Below, piece after piece: positions 44,333 through 53,641 of a stretch of DNA of 64,000 nt. The notes beneath the pieces are model-generated. The model was not told the DNA's origin, did not search any database, and saw only the letters and a list, made by a program, of their open reading frames with translations. The stretch's first letter is position 1. Every line of letters starts with the position of its first letter. The position numbers and the translations under genes were made by a program. This DNA comes from CAZLQF01 sp964561545. GTDB taxonomy: Bacteria; Bacteroidota; Bacteroidia; CAILMK01; CAYYUA01. Where the stretch lies: positions 24,383-88,382 of the forward strand of contig CAZLQF010000009.1 of NCBI GenBank assembly GCA_964561545.1, given 5' to 3'.

Positions 44333-45964
44333 TTATTTAACGATGTTAATTTTTTGTGTTTGGGTTTGCTCGCCAGTTTTTACTTGAAGGAAGTAAATGC
44401 CGGGTTCGAGATCACCAACTTTTAAAGCAGCTTCATGATCGCCACTTCGGTAAAAACCATTCATTAATTCATCAACTTGTTGACCAAGTGAATTGTAAAT
44501 GCTAACATTAACCTGGCTTGCTTCTTCAAGGCTAAAGTTCATGGTTGATTGGTTGTTAGCCCTTACAGGGTTGGGGTAAATCGATTTTATAACACTGTTT
44601 TTGGTGTCTTTTTCTTCAATCGATACGCCATTAGCGGTGATTGTAAAGAATATATCAACAATTTCAGTTGCCGGGTTACCCCCTCGTTGTAAGAAATCAC
44701 CTGTCATGGGGAAATATTTATCTTCAAAGTAGTCTATGTCAAAATCAGGTTCATATTGAAGTGTGTGCCGCGCAAAGGCATGGTTGTAAGTGCCCTGTTC
44801 GGGGGTTAATCCATTTATTTCTGTGCCGGTGGCCAACCTAAACGTATTATGCTTGTAGGTAACGTCATTATTATCACCGATCACAAACAAGGTGTCATTT
44901 CCAGTGACCTCATAACCAGGTTTAAAGGTTAGCGTGATGCCTACGGATAAACCCTGCGGTACTCTTTCATCGATTGCTTCACTAATTAGCCCTTGCCCAT
45001 TATCCGGATCAGCCACATCTTCACTTGTCAGTAAAATTTCTCCCGTACTTACGGCATTAGTGCCAAGGCCTCTACTTTCATTGTAATTTGCTGTAATGAA
45101 AAATGTGGTGTCTTCTTGGCCCGGAGCAATAGAGGGTAATAAACCTGAGCCTTCAACATAATATTTGTAGTATAACGTGTCTACAACTTGCTTTTTGACG
45201 GCATCAACATTTTCTACTAGAGTTACGGTTTGCTGTGTATTGATAAGCGTATCATCAGGTGCAAGTGCATTTGTATCATTGTTGTTGGCAGTGTCATACA
45301 CGTTGTAAGCAGGCCAATATTCTTTGGTACTGTCTATGTTAAAAGGATCTTCAGGATTACCATAAAAATCTACGGTTAGTGCAGGTAAAGCGCTCGTATC
45401 CGTGTTGGTAAATTTCCAGGTGGTGTCTTCTTTATAATGTAAAGTATCCAATGCTTTTCCATTAACCCTGAAGGAATAATAAGTAGTGTCATTTAAGGTA
45501 GAATCATAATTAGTGATCGAATCAACTGGCCGATTGTAATTGTAAGGGAATGAAATACTGTCTACATCGTAAGAATGCCATTCATATAGCCTGGTCATAT
45601 CATCTATTAAATCCCAAACTTCTGCTTTGGGGTCGAAACCCATTCCAGCGGAACGCCATGCTATGTTAACCAATTCTTCATTGCTATTAAGGATTTGGGG
45701 CGTGTCTGCGTGGGTAGTTCTTAAGCCTCTGGGGTTTTGACCAAAATTTCCTGTGCCCGATTCTAACAGTGCCCTAAAGTAATTGTTACTATTAGTTATC
45801 GGTGGTCTGTTCAGGTTTGAACTTGGGGCATTAAGCCTCCAATCATCACCCTGTGATTCTTGAATTGAATAAGGTGCTTTAAGGTTTTCAACTTCATTTT
45901 GTTCTTGTCCAGTACTGGCAAAAACAACAAGCATGCTTGCAAAAAGTACAATTAAGTTTTTCAT
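44333..45964 (-). CDS. T9SS type A sorted secreted protein
   Basis: 543 residues with a signal peptide (LIVLFASMLVVFASTGQ). The mature part is Asp/Asn/Thr-rich and contains long runs of D-T-x-Y/L... of unknown fold, with no enzyme motif. The C-terminus is a type A sorting domain: SIYPNPVRANNQSTMNFSL ... IYNSLGQQVDELM ... LEPGIYFLQVKTG. Likely a surface structural or binding protein. It ends just before a strong terminator. Confidence 0.88.
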   Translation of the reverse strand: MKNLIVLFASMLVVFASTGQEQNEVENLKAPYSIQESQGDDWRLNAPSSNLNRPPITNSNNYFRALLESGTGNFGQNPRGLRTTHADTPQILNSNEELVNIAWRSAGMGFDPKAEVWDLIDDMTRLYEWHSYDVDSISFPYNYNRPVDSITNYDSTLNDTTYYSFRVNGKALDTLHYKEDTTWKFTNTDTSALPALTVDFYGNPEDPFNIDSTKEYWPAYNVYDTANNNDTNALAPDDTLINTQQTVTLVENVDAVKKQVVDTLYYKYYVEGSGLLPSIAPGQEDTTFFITANYNESRGLGTNAVSTGEILLTSEDVADPDNGQGLISEAIDERVPQGLSVGITLTFKPGYEVTGNDTLFVIGDNNDVTYKHNTFRLATGTEINGLTPEQGTYNHAFARHTLQYEPDFDIDYFEDKYFPMTGDFLQRGGNPATEIVDIFFTITANGVSIEEKDTKNSVIKSIYPNPVRANNQSTMNFSLEEASQVNVSIYNSLGQQVDELMNGFYRSGDHEAALKVGDLEPGIYFLQVKTGEQTQTQKINIVK

Positions 45965-46099
45965 AGGATTTATTTTTTAGAATCGCGAATATAATATTTT
46001 AAGCTAAGTTACAGCAATTATAACTAATGATTTTAACATGATGTTCCTTATAAGACAAAATTATTAACCAGTGACGAAATAGAAGGAAAAAAGTTGCCT

Positions 46100-48100
46100 T
46101 TATTCCTGAGATTGCTCAATCCAATTCCCATCTTCTTTGATCAGGTTGATGAGTTCATCAAGGGCATGGTCGCTTTGGATGTTCTTTTTAACTATTTCCT
46201 TACCCCGATAGAGCGCCACTTTGCCACGACCTGTGCCTACGTAGCCATAATCAGCATCAGCCATTTCTCCGGGACCATTTACAATGCAGCCCATTACAGC
46301 AATTTTAACCCCTTTCAAATGGTTGGTCCTGGCCCTTACTTTGGCAGTAGTTTCCTGAAGATCAAATTGGGTTCGCCCACAGGATGGGCAAGCGATAAAT
46401 TCTGTAGTTGATATTCTTGCGCCAGTCGCTTGTAGGATTTCAAAACTTGTACGGTTGATATCCCTGATATTGGAAATAAGTTCTTTATCATGGTCAGGTT
46501 GATGGGCTAACCAAACACCGTCTCCAAGTCCATCGATTAACAAGCCGCCTATATCAGTAGCGCTTCTAATAACGAAATCTTCCTGCGTTAATTGATGATA
46601 ATTTAAATAAGGAATAACGGGAAGATTGATGCCTTCTTTCTGTAGATCAATGCATAGTTTCCTCAATTCAGGATAAGTATGATCACTTAGCGGTTCAATG
46701 ATTAAGGCCGGAGTATGATCATTTTTTAACGCTTGAATTAAAGCTTGATCTATTTCCTGGGTATTAAGCTTTAAAAAATTCAGGGTTTTCGATAGTTGTT
46801 GCTGTGATTGATACGCTTGTTTAGAAAGAAGCGGATAAGTATTGGGTTGATCTTCCAGCCATTTATCGTAATCGAGGATACCGCCTACATCATCGGGTAG
46901 GTCAAAATCTGGCACTTGCTTACCAAAATAAATAAAGTCGCAATGATGGGTGTTTGATTTCCATTGTTGCTTACCCGGTTCATATTGATAACCTACGGCA
47001 TTAAGCGATAAAGGTCTTAAATTGGACTTTTGACTTAAATCGTTTATAACAACGGGTGGATTCTCACCGCCAATATTTCTTACAGGAAGGGTTACCACGG
47101 GCTCGAACTTAAAAGGCTGAAAATCAGTAGCCCCATGTTTGAGTTGAAGTTGATCATTCGATAGCTGATAAATCCTGGAATCCCTTTGAGTTCTATCATG
47201 GTAACGGTTGGCGAGTTTTTGCCCTACCGGCACTTCATAAACAGAATCTTCAGTCAATGATACTCGGATGGTGTCCCCCAAGCCGTCTTCAAGTAAAGTA
47301 CCAATACCGGCTGCGGACTTGATCCTCGCAGACTCCCCATCGCCAGCTTCTGTAACCCCCAGGTGTAAGGGATAGTACATGTTTTCCTCGTTCATTTTGG
47401 CCACCAGCATGCGGTAAGCTTGGACCATGACTTTTGGATTGCTCGCTTTCATGGAGAGTACGATATCATGGAAGTTATGCTCCCCGCAGATCCTGAGGAA
47501 TTCCATGGCCGACTCTACCATGCCCTCAGGGGTATCGCCATAACGGTTCATGATCCTGTCAGAAAGGGAGCCATGATTGGTACCAATACGCATGGCTGTG
47601 CCATGTTCTTTACATTTTTTGACGAGGGGCACCAATCGTTCTTTTATGCGTTCAAGTTCAGCCTCGTATTCTTCGTCTGAAATTTCAAAAACCTCAAATT
47701 TCTTTTTATCGGCATAATTGCCGGGATTAATCCGGACTTTTTCAACGATTTCAGCAGCTATTTCGGCTGCATTGGGCGTGTAATGGATGTCTGCAACCAA
47801 TGGTATTTGGTAGCCTTTGGCTCGAAGTCCGTTTTTGATGTGTTCAAGATTTTCAGCTTCTCTTTTACTGGGCGCTGTGATTCTAACATAATCACAGCCC
47901 GCGTCAGCAAGCTGCATCACTTCATTGATGGTAGCTTCTGTATCGCGAGTATTGGCAATTGTCATGGATTGAATTCGAATGGGATTATCGCCTCCCAAAG
48001 GCGTATCTCCTATATAAACTTCCCTGCTTTTCCTACGCTTGTATTGGGTTAAGCTTTCACAGTATTGAAAGTTGTTTAAGTAATCTTTGATATCGATCAT
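46100..48100 (-). CDS. ispG: 4-hydroxy-3-methylbut-2-enyl diphosphate synthase, three-domain form
   Basis: 666 residues; penultimate enzyme of the MEP isoprenoid pathway, converting ME-cPP to HMBPP with an iron-sulfur cluster. The TIM-barrel domain opens with VYIGDTPLGGDNPIRIQSMTIANT and includes VRITAPSKREAENL. A ~260-residue insert follows (~290-550), the extra domain seen in Bacteroidota and plant enzymes. The cluster domain has CPSCGRT (Cys571, Cys574) and GCIVNGPGE (Cys605, Glu612). It is about 300 residues longer than the E. coli enzyme, as expected for this phylum. Confidence 0.97.
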   Translation of the reverse strand: MIDIKDYLNNFQYCESLTQYKRRKSREVYIGDTPLGGDNPIRIQSMTIANTRDTEATINEVMQLADAGCDYVRITAPSKREAENLEHIKNGLRAKGYQIPLVADIHYTPNAAEIAAEIVEKVRINPGNYADKKKFEVFEISDEEYEAELERIKERLVPLVKKCKEHGTAMRIGTNHGSLSDRIMNRYGDTPEGMVESAMEFLRICGEHNFHDIVLSMKASNPKVMVQAYRMLVAKMNEENMYYPLHLGVTEAGDGESARIKSAAGIGTLLEDGLGDTIRVSLTEDSVYEVPVGQKLANRYHDRTQRDSRIYQLSNDQLQLKHGATDFQPFKFEPVVTLPVRNIGGENPPVVINDLSQKSNLRPLSLNAVGYQYEPGKQQWKSNTHHCDFIYFGKQVPDFDLPDDVGGILDYDKWLEDQPNTYPLLSKQAYQSQQQLSKTLNFLKLNTQEIDQALIQALKNDHTPALIIEPLSDHTYPELRKLCIDLQKEGINLPVIPYLNYHQLTQEDFVIRSATDIGGLLIDGLGDGVWLAHQPDHDKELISNIRDINRTSFEILQATGARISTTEFIACPSCGRTQFDLQETTAKVRARTNHLKGVKIAVMGCIVNGPGEMADADYGYVGTGRGKVALYRGKEIVKKNIQSDHALDELINLIKEDGNWIEQSQE

Positions 48101-48285
48101 ACTAACTAAACCTTTCTTGGGTTGTAATAGTATTTAGCTTTAAAATTTAAGCATTGGCTTGAAAGCAACAATTGTAATCTTTGTTTATTGAAATTAAAGC
48201 ATCCAACGAACTAATAGTAAGGCTTTCAACAACAATACCTTTACATTTCTTTTAAAAAAACGGTCAAAGGTTGTATTTGTTCTAT

Positions 48286-48293
48286 TACCTTTG
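48286..48293 (+). promoter_or_regulatory. Candidate -7 element upstream of mlaE-like gene
   Basis: TACCTTTG matches TAnnTTTG exactly about 100 bases before the ATG at 48397. No -33 TTTG stands at the usual spacing, so the call is weak. Confidence 0.3.
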
Positions 48294-48396
48294 TAAAGTA
48301 ACAACGCAGCAGGCATCCAAGTCCTCAAAATAATTTATTGTAACGAAAGTCTGTGTTTCAAATTTAACAACAAATTTTTTAAGAGAAGGATCGTCC

Positions 48397-49134
48397 ATGA
48401 ATCCTTTTTATTATTTCGGTAAATACCTGTTACTGCTCAAAAATACTTTTTCTAAGCCAGAAAAATTGGGTTTGTATGGTCAACGCCTCATTATAGAGAT
48501 GAACAGTATTGGTGTCAACTCGCTTGGAATCGTTGTCATGATCTCTGTTTTTATGGGGGCCGTAACAACTGTTCAAACGGCTTATCAATTGACAACCGGA
48601 TTGATTTCCAGTAGTGTTATAGGTTCCGTAGTCAGTCAATCAACGATCCTTGAGCTTTCGCCCACCATTACGTCATTGGTGCTTGCCGGAAGGGTAGGTT
48701 CAAGCATAGCTTCCGAAATTGGGACTATGAAAGTTACTGAACAAGTGGATGCATTAGAAGTGATGGGCATTAACTCGGCAAGCTTTTTAATTCTCCCTAA
48801 GATCATTGCTGCTGTCATCATGATTCCATTTCTGGTGATCATCTCCATATTCCTAAGCATTAGTGGAGGTATCCTTGCAGGCCATGTAACAGGAATTGTA
48901 TCCTACCAGGATTTTGTAGAAGGCTTAAGGAACAGTTTTGAAGTATATACCCTTGTTTTTTCCTTAATCAAAGCCATTTCATTTGCTTTTGTCATTGCTT
49001 CTGTTTCTGCATACCAAGGCTATTATACAATTGGTGGGGCTTTAGAAGTAGGGCAGTCGAGTACCAAAGCTGTAGTTGTGAGTTGTGTAGTGATCCTGTT
49101 TATGGATTATTTACTGGCTCAATTGTTCCTTTAA
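48397..49134 (+). CDS. MlaE-type ABC transporter permease
   Basis: 245 residues with five or six hydrophobic helices. The family signature is visible in SIGVNSLGIVVMISVFMGAVTTVQTAYQLT, LAGRVGSSIASEIGTMKVTEQVDALEVMGI and SVSAYQGYYTIGGALEVG. MlaE proteins form the membrane part of phospholipid-transport machines that maintain outer-membrane asymmetry, with MlaF and an MCE protein. It is followed 47 bases later by the ATPase. No MCE-domain (MlaD) gene follows. Confidence 0.93.
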   Translation: MNPFYYFGKYLLLLKNTFSKPEKLGLYGQRLIIEMNSIGVNSLGIVVMISVFMGAVTTVQTAYQLTTGLISSSVIGSVVSQSTILELSPTITSLVLAGRVGSSIASEIGTMKVTEQVDALEVMGINSASFLILPKIIAAVIMIPFLVIISIFLSISGGILAGHVTGIVSYQDFVEGLRNSFEVYTLVFSLIKAISFAFVIASVSAYQGYYTIGGALEVGQSSTKAVVVSCVVILFMDYLLAQLFL

Positions 49135-49181
49135 AAATGATCCTTTCAAATTCGCTAAATTTTTGAAGTAAACGTTCAAAC

Positions 49182-49940
49182 ATGATCATAGCTGAAAACC
49201 TTACTAAGACTTTTGAGGGTCAAACGGTTCTTAATGACGTAAGCGGGAATTTTCAAAAAGGGAAAGCCAATATGATCATTGGCGCCAGCGGCAGTGGGAA
49301 AACGGTCTTGATGAAATGCATTGTAGGGCTTCATGAACCGGTAAAAGGGAAGGTATATTTTGATGAGCGGGACTTTACAACCATGTCTTATCAACAAAAA
49401 AAGGAACTTCGTAAGGAAATGGGAATGCTTTTTCAAGGTGGGGCCTTGTTTGATTCCCTGACTGTAGAGGAAAATGTCGGGTTTGCTTTACAGATATTTA
49501 CCAATAAAACCAGAAAAGAAATAAAAGACCGGGTTAATTCATGCCTTGAAAGGGTTAACCTATATAAAGTCAATCATTTGTTACCATCCGAGCTTAGTGG
49601 GGGCATGAAAAAACGGGTTGGTATAGCCAGGTCCATTGCCTTGAATCCTCGCTATTTGTTTGTGGACGAGCCAAACTCTGGCCTGGACCCCCAAACGGCT
49701 AATGTAATTGATCAACTGATCAAGGAAATAACCCTTGATTTCGATATAACGACTGTTATCAATACCCACGATATGAATTCGGTTTTCGAAATCGGTGATC
49801 ATTTAATATTCCTTCACCAAGGGGAAAAAGAGTGGGAAGGGAGTCCGAGCGAAATTAAAGAATCCAAAAATGAGCACATGTTAAATTTTGTTTATGCTTC
49901 CAAGTTTATTACCGAAAAATTTGGCATGAAAAAAGATTAA
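49182..49940 (+). CDS. MlaF-type ABC transporter ATPase
   Basis: 252 residues. Walker A is GASGSGKT (residues ~31-38), the Q loop FQGGALFDSLTVEENVGF, the signature LSGGMKKRVGIARSIAL, Walker B YLFVDEPNSGLDP and the switch NTHDM. It is cytosolic and pairs with the MlaE-like permease directly upstream. A hairpin terminator overlaps its stop codon, so the operon appears to end here without MlaD. Confidence 0.95.
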   Translation: MIIAENLTKTFEGQTVLNDVSGNFQKGKANMIIGASGSGKTVLMKCIVGLHEPVKGKVYFDERDFTTMSYQQKKELRKEMGMLFQGGALFDSLTVEENVGFALQIFTNKTRKEIKDRVNSCLERVNLYKVNHLLPSELSGGMKKRVGIARSIALNPRYLFVDEPNSGLDPQTANVIDQLIKEITLDFDITTVINTHDMNSVFEIGDHLIFLHQGEKEWEGSPSEIKESKNEHMLNFVYASKFITEKFGMKKD

Positions 49941-49970
49941 CCAACGGCAGTTGGTTAATCTTTTGCTTAA
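49931..49970 (+). terminator. Intrinsic terminator overlapping the mlaF-like stop codon
   Basis: A perfect 15-bp stem AAAAGATTAACCAAC (49931-49945) / GTTGGTTAATCTTTT (49950-49964) with the tetraloop GGCA. The left arm contains the TAA stop codon (49938-49940). The right arm ends in TTTT. It is among the strongest hairpins of the window. Confidence 0.85.
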
Positions 49971-50215
49971 GCAACCTAATTGCAGGTGATTAGGAAAATG
50001 GATTACTCCTTGGCATTCTATAAGAATAAACGCATTTTTCTAAACCAAACCTATTAATCTCCAAACCAGGATCTGAAATTAATTAACATTAGCCTCCATA
50101 AACTCATTGCTTTCCTTTATAAAAAAGGATTGTTTTTACTCACCTTGCCTAAAGCCTTTTCTTCAAGCCCTTATTGGCTTACATTAGCCCTACTTTATTG
50201 CATCGAATTAACTAA

Positions 50216-51799
50216 TTATCGAATCTGCTTTTTATCAAGCTTTAATAACTTTTTGTATACAGATTCACTATGCTTATCAATAACCAGGCTATAGGTGCCA
50301 TTTGTTGTGAGGTTTTCAATGATGGATTCCATGGAAATCTGGTTATGCCCTTTTTGGGCTGCGCGTTCTCCTTTCCATATCCTTGTTCCCTTACCATTAA
50401 AGAGTTTTACCTGAACGGTTTGAGGGGTTTCAACATAAAATTTAACAGTAGAAGAAGGCTTAATAGGATTCGGATGGACCTCAATTTGCTCCTTTTCGGC
50501 TTGCGCATTGATAGGCCCTACGGATTGAACTTTGGAATAAGAATGACTGCCATCGTAGTCTACCTGTTTTAAGCGGTAATAAACCGTTTCAGTAGGTACA
50601 TGATGGTCTTGAAACGTATAGATGTGTTCTTTAACTGTGGTGCCATTGCCCTGTAGCCGGCCAATATTTTCAAACTGGCTGCTCTCATTTTTCCGTTGAA
50701 TTCGGAAATAAGCATTATTGGTCTCCGAAGCCGTTGCCCATTTTAAGGTATTACTATTTCTAGCGTTTGATTTAGCTTTAAAATATTTTAATTCTACTGG
50801 CAATGTGCTTTTAGAATTTGTAGAAGCAAAAGTAAAGGGGCTAAAATTGGAAATGGTATCTGATGCAATGTAGCCAGAGTCGCTTTTTTGCCCAACTGTA
50901 TAAAGATTTCCGATGGCTTCCCATTTTGTACCGTTGTAATGGGATACCGTAAGGTCATTTAAAGATTGGAGGTTGGTCAATTTGGTATTTGTGCCTTGTT
51001 GGTTCCAGAATAAGGCAATTCTTACAGTACCGGATCCGGAGGTTCTGTTGATATTGAAATACTCCTGGTGACTTATGGAGGAAAGGTACGTTGCCATACT
51101 ATTAGAAACCGCATTATGAGGATCTTGACCTTGGTAGCTGACTTTAAATTTTGAGGAAGTTTGTAGGTCAAAAATGGCCAATTTAACCAATCCATTCGCT
51201 CCTTTTAAATGGAACACCAGGCTATCTTTACCCTTAATGGTGTAGGGGCCATCAATGTAATTGGCGTTTGAAAGACCTTTTAAAGTCGCTCCCTCAGCCA
51301 ATATTAGGTTGGAAGTTGAATCCACAGAAACACTTCCATTGGTAAGATCCAGGGAATTGTTAATGAACAAGGTACCGCCATTTATTATTTCGAGCTCGCC
51401 TCCATTATTAAAACTCACTTCCCCAATTTTCTGGTATTTGGTTACATCAATCATGTGATTGATTTGTGCCTTGTCTTTACTTTTATTAGGCCATCCCCCT
51501 TTACCAGACCAATTATTAGCTGCTTGCCATGTGCCTGGCGCAGTGGTAGAAAAATTACCCTTTCCTTTACCATTGCCATTTCCGTTTCCCTTACCATTAC
51601 CCATTTGTCCATTACATACTACAGGTAGCAGGAAAATAATGATAAGTAAAGAACCGAGTTGGGTTGGTAGTTTTTGTAAAGTTTGGTTGCGAATTGCCCA
51701 TCCATCACGGGTTGGGTTTACATAGTGATGATTGGTTGAGACGGGCGCAATTGCCCATCGAGCTAAATAGCTCACACGGAGGTTTTTTAAACTTTCCAT
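50216..51799 (-). CDS. T9SS type A sorted protein with unusual N-terminal extension
   Basis: 527 residues. The hydrophobic core of the signal peptide (LGSLLIIIFLLPVVCNG) lies only at ~48-64, after an n-region of ~47 residues that repeats the motif WAI (RWAIAP ... DGWAI). Downstream is a low-complexity MGNGKGNGNGNGKGKGN stretch, then TWQAANNWSGKGGWPNKSKDKAQ and a beta-helix-like region. The C-terminus is a type A sorting domain (VEVHPNPIKPSSTVKF ... LFNGKGTRIWKG). No other start codon lies between 51799 and the hydrophobic core, so the extension is either real or due to an insertion. Confidence 0.85.
   Translation of the reverse strand: MESLKNLRVSYLARWAIAPVSTNHHYVNPTRDGWAIRNQTLQKLPTQLGSLLIIIFLLPVVCNGQMGNGKGNGNGNGKGKGNFSTTAPGTWQAANNWSGKGGWPNKSKDKAQINHMIDVTKYQKIGEVSFNNGGELEIINGGTLFINNSLDLTNGSVSVDSTSNLILAEGATLKGLSNANYIDGPYTIKGKDSLVFHLKGANGLVKLAIFDLQTSSKFKVSYQGQDPHNAVSNSMATYLSSISHQEYFNINRTSGSGTVRIALFWNQQGTNTKLTNLQSLNDLTVSHYNGTKWEAIGNLYTVGQKSDSGYIASDTISNFSPFTFASTNSKSTLPVELKYFKAKSNARNSNTLKWATASETNNAYFRIQRKNESSQFENIGRLQGNGTTVKEHIYTFQDHHVPTETVYYRLKQVDYDGSHSYSKVQSVGPINAQAEKEQIEVHPNPIKPSSTVKFYVETPQTVQVKLFNGKGTRIWKGERAAQKGHNQISMESIIENLTTNGTYSLVIDKHSESVYKKLLKLDKKQIR
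51680..51795. repeat. Short repeats in the 5' end of the T9SS gene at 51799
   Basis: The segment AATTGCCCATC occurs twice, at 51694-51704 and 51749-51759, in direct orientation. Next to the second copy, GAGCTAAATAGCTC (51760-51773) is a 6-bp inverted repeat with a 2-base centre. In translation this gives the two WAI copies. It may be a small palindromic element inserted near the start codon. Confidence 0.35.
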
Positions 51800-52364
51800 T
51801 TTTATCCTAATTTTTTGTTCAGCCTTGTTATGAAAGTCTAAAAAGAGAAGCGATTCCTGATTTACCTAATTTTCTCTTAAAGACAGAATTCTATTTATTA
51901 TAAACAAATTTAGATCGGTTTATTATGAGAAAAATATCAGTAAATGTGCCTTGGTAACTTCATATTTTTAGGTTAGTAAACCAATTGCTTAAAAACCATG
52001 TTATTATCAATTTTATGAAAAGCGTATTTAAAGCTTTAATTATATCCTCAGCGTAAAAAAAGTAGTAATCCTTTGCCACCAATAAATCAAGCTGCCAATT
52101 AAAGTTGAAGCTTGGGTTATCAGGGTTTTAAAGGCTTTGTTTTTAAAAGAGATGTACCAAATAAAGGATTGGGTATAAAATCAATGTATGCAAAATGGTA
52201 ACAGGTGACCTAAAAAATGAAGGTCAAACATTATAATAGTTGAACATAAAATAGGTGACTTTCAGTATACCTGCCTGCCTAAAGTTTTAGATTTAAGGGA
52301 TTTTATGGATATGGGGCGATGACTTGGTAATATTAATAAGTATCACTCGTTAACATCCTTTGCT
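51800..52364. other. Intergenic, 565 bases, nothing recognised
   Basis: A/T-rich leader of the T9SS gene on the left and the 3' flank of a small membrane-protein gene on the right. I see no RNA gene, strong hairpin or protein-like frame. Confidence 0.4.
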
Positions 52365-52616
52365 TTATTTTTGATGAAAATCAAAAATAAAGGCAATGAT
52401 AACTATTACCATGACTCCATAAAGGCCAAGATGAAGGTTGTATTGTTTGTAGAGGTTTTGATAAGGTTTGAGGTTGATCAAAAGAGTACTGGAAATACCA
52501 ACCAAAAAACTAGTAATGATTAAAGCTATGGTAACAATGGCTCCAATAAATAAAATAAGGCAATGAACCTTTAGTAGAAGGAGGTTTGTAAAAAAGCTGT
52601 TTAAAGGTGTTTTCAT
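52365..52616 (-). CDS. Small two-helix membrane protein, hypothetical
   Basis: 83 residues. Two strong membrane helices (LLLLKVHCLILFIGAIVTIALIITSF region, ~12-47; and LYGVMVIVIIAFIFDF, ~65-80) are joined by a Tyr/Asn/Lys-rich loop (LKPYQNLYKQYNLHLG). I recognise no family. The plausible topology and Lys-rich ends suggest a real gene, but no neighbour supports it. Confidence 0.5.
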   Translation of the reverse strand: MKTPLNSFFTNLLLLKVHCLILFIGAIVTIALIITSFLVGISSTLLINLKPYQNLYKQYNLHLGLYGVMVIVIIAFIFDFHQK

Positions 52617-53222
52617 TATCGAACTAAAAAATCGAATTAAATGCTTTGAGGCTCCTTGCTTGAATAACTGGAATGGTAGTTACGGAGTTAAAACAACAAA
52701 CATAAATGGTATAGACAAATAAGACGAACATCTCTAATTGGGAGGTGATCATGGTTGGTCATCCAAGGTTAAAGACTGCCACTTATGGATGGGTTTCTCC
52801 CTCAAGATCATAAGTGTAACAAAAGGTGGAGTAAACATCTTAAAAACAACTTACTACCAATAAGGTGCTTAAGGTTAGGAATTGCTTAAGGCCGTATATC
52901 GATCCATTATTTAATCTATGCTCCGATCATTTGAGATACCAGATGATAATCCTAAGGGTGTTTATTCGACAATTGATCTGGTTATTTTTTGATTGTGGTC
53001 TTTAATTGGTGAATAGGAAAGTAAGTGGAGGTCGCTCACGTTGACATCATAAACATTTGGACAGCATTTTTTATCCTCAAACCTTCAGAAAAGATAGTGA
53101 TTTGGGGATGGCTGCCTTTTGGATATAATCGAAGTAAATAACAATTTCAAGCAAATGCTGTCAAGCATTTAACGTCAAGGTTATATGATCGCTAAAACAA
53201 TTAGAATGGTTTAGCCCTGGCA
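52617..53222. other. Intergenic, 606 bases, nothing recognised
   Basis: Region upstream of the small membrane protein and downstream of ybaB. There is no open frame of note on either strand, no terminator-like hairpin and no tRNA-like arm. Confidence 0.4.
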
Positions 53223-53549
53223 TTAAAACGGTAAGTTGTTAATATCCAGGCCTGGTATATTGGGCATTGTGCCATCCAAATGATTCTTCATTTCTTGCTT
53301 GCCAGCATCATCCGCTTTTTTAAGGGCTTCATTGATTACTTCCTGGAGTTTATCCTCCACTTCAGGTTTTTTGTCTTGCAGGAATAAGCCTTCTTTTATT
53401 TCAATATCCTGGATTTTTTTATCGGCAGTTACCTTGACTCTGATCATCTCATCGTCACTGTAGGCCTCCAACTCAATGAATGGAAATTTAGCTTTGGCCT
53501 CTTCGGCTTTTTCTTTCACTTCGCTGATCTTACCCATCATGTTAAACAT
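53223..53549 (-). CDS. YbaB/EbfC-family nucleoid-associated protein
   Basis: 108 residues. The N-terminal coiled helix (MMGKISEVKEKAEEAKAKF) is followed by a three-stranded sheet (IRVKVTADKKIQDIEIKEGLF) and a C-terminal helix (VEDKLQEVINEALKKADDAGKQEM), the YbaB fold that binds DNA as a dimer. The end is a short Pro/Asn tail. Two in-frame Met codons at the N-terminus make the start uncertain by three residues. Divergent from thpR with a 92-base intergene. Confidence 0.92.
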   Translation of the reverse strand: MFNMMGKISEVKEKAEEAKAKFPFIELEAYSDDEMIRVKVTADKKIQDIEIKEGLFLQDKKPEVEDKLQEVINEALKKADDAGKQEMKNHLDGTMPNIPGLDINNLPF

Positions 53550-53641
53550 AAAGCAAAAAGTATTTTAATGTATTTTTAATTAAAAGCAAAAATACAAAGC
53601 TTTGTTTTATTAAATGGTAAAAACAAATAAAAACAGAATTC

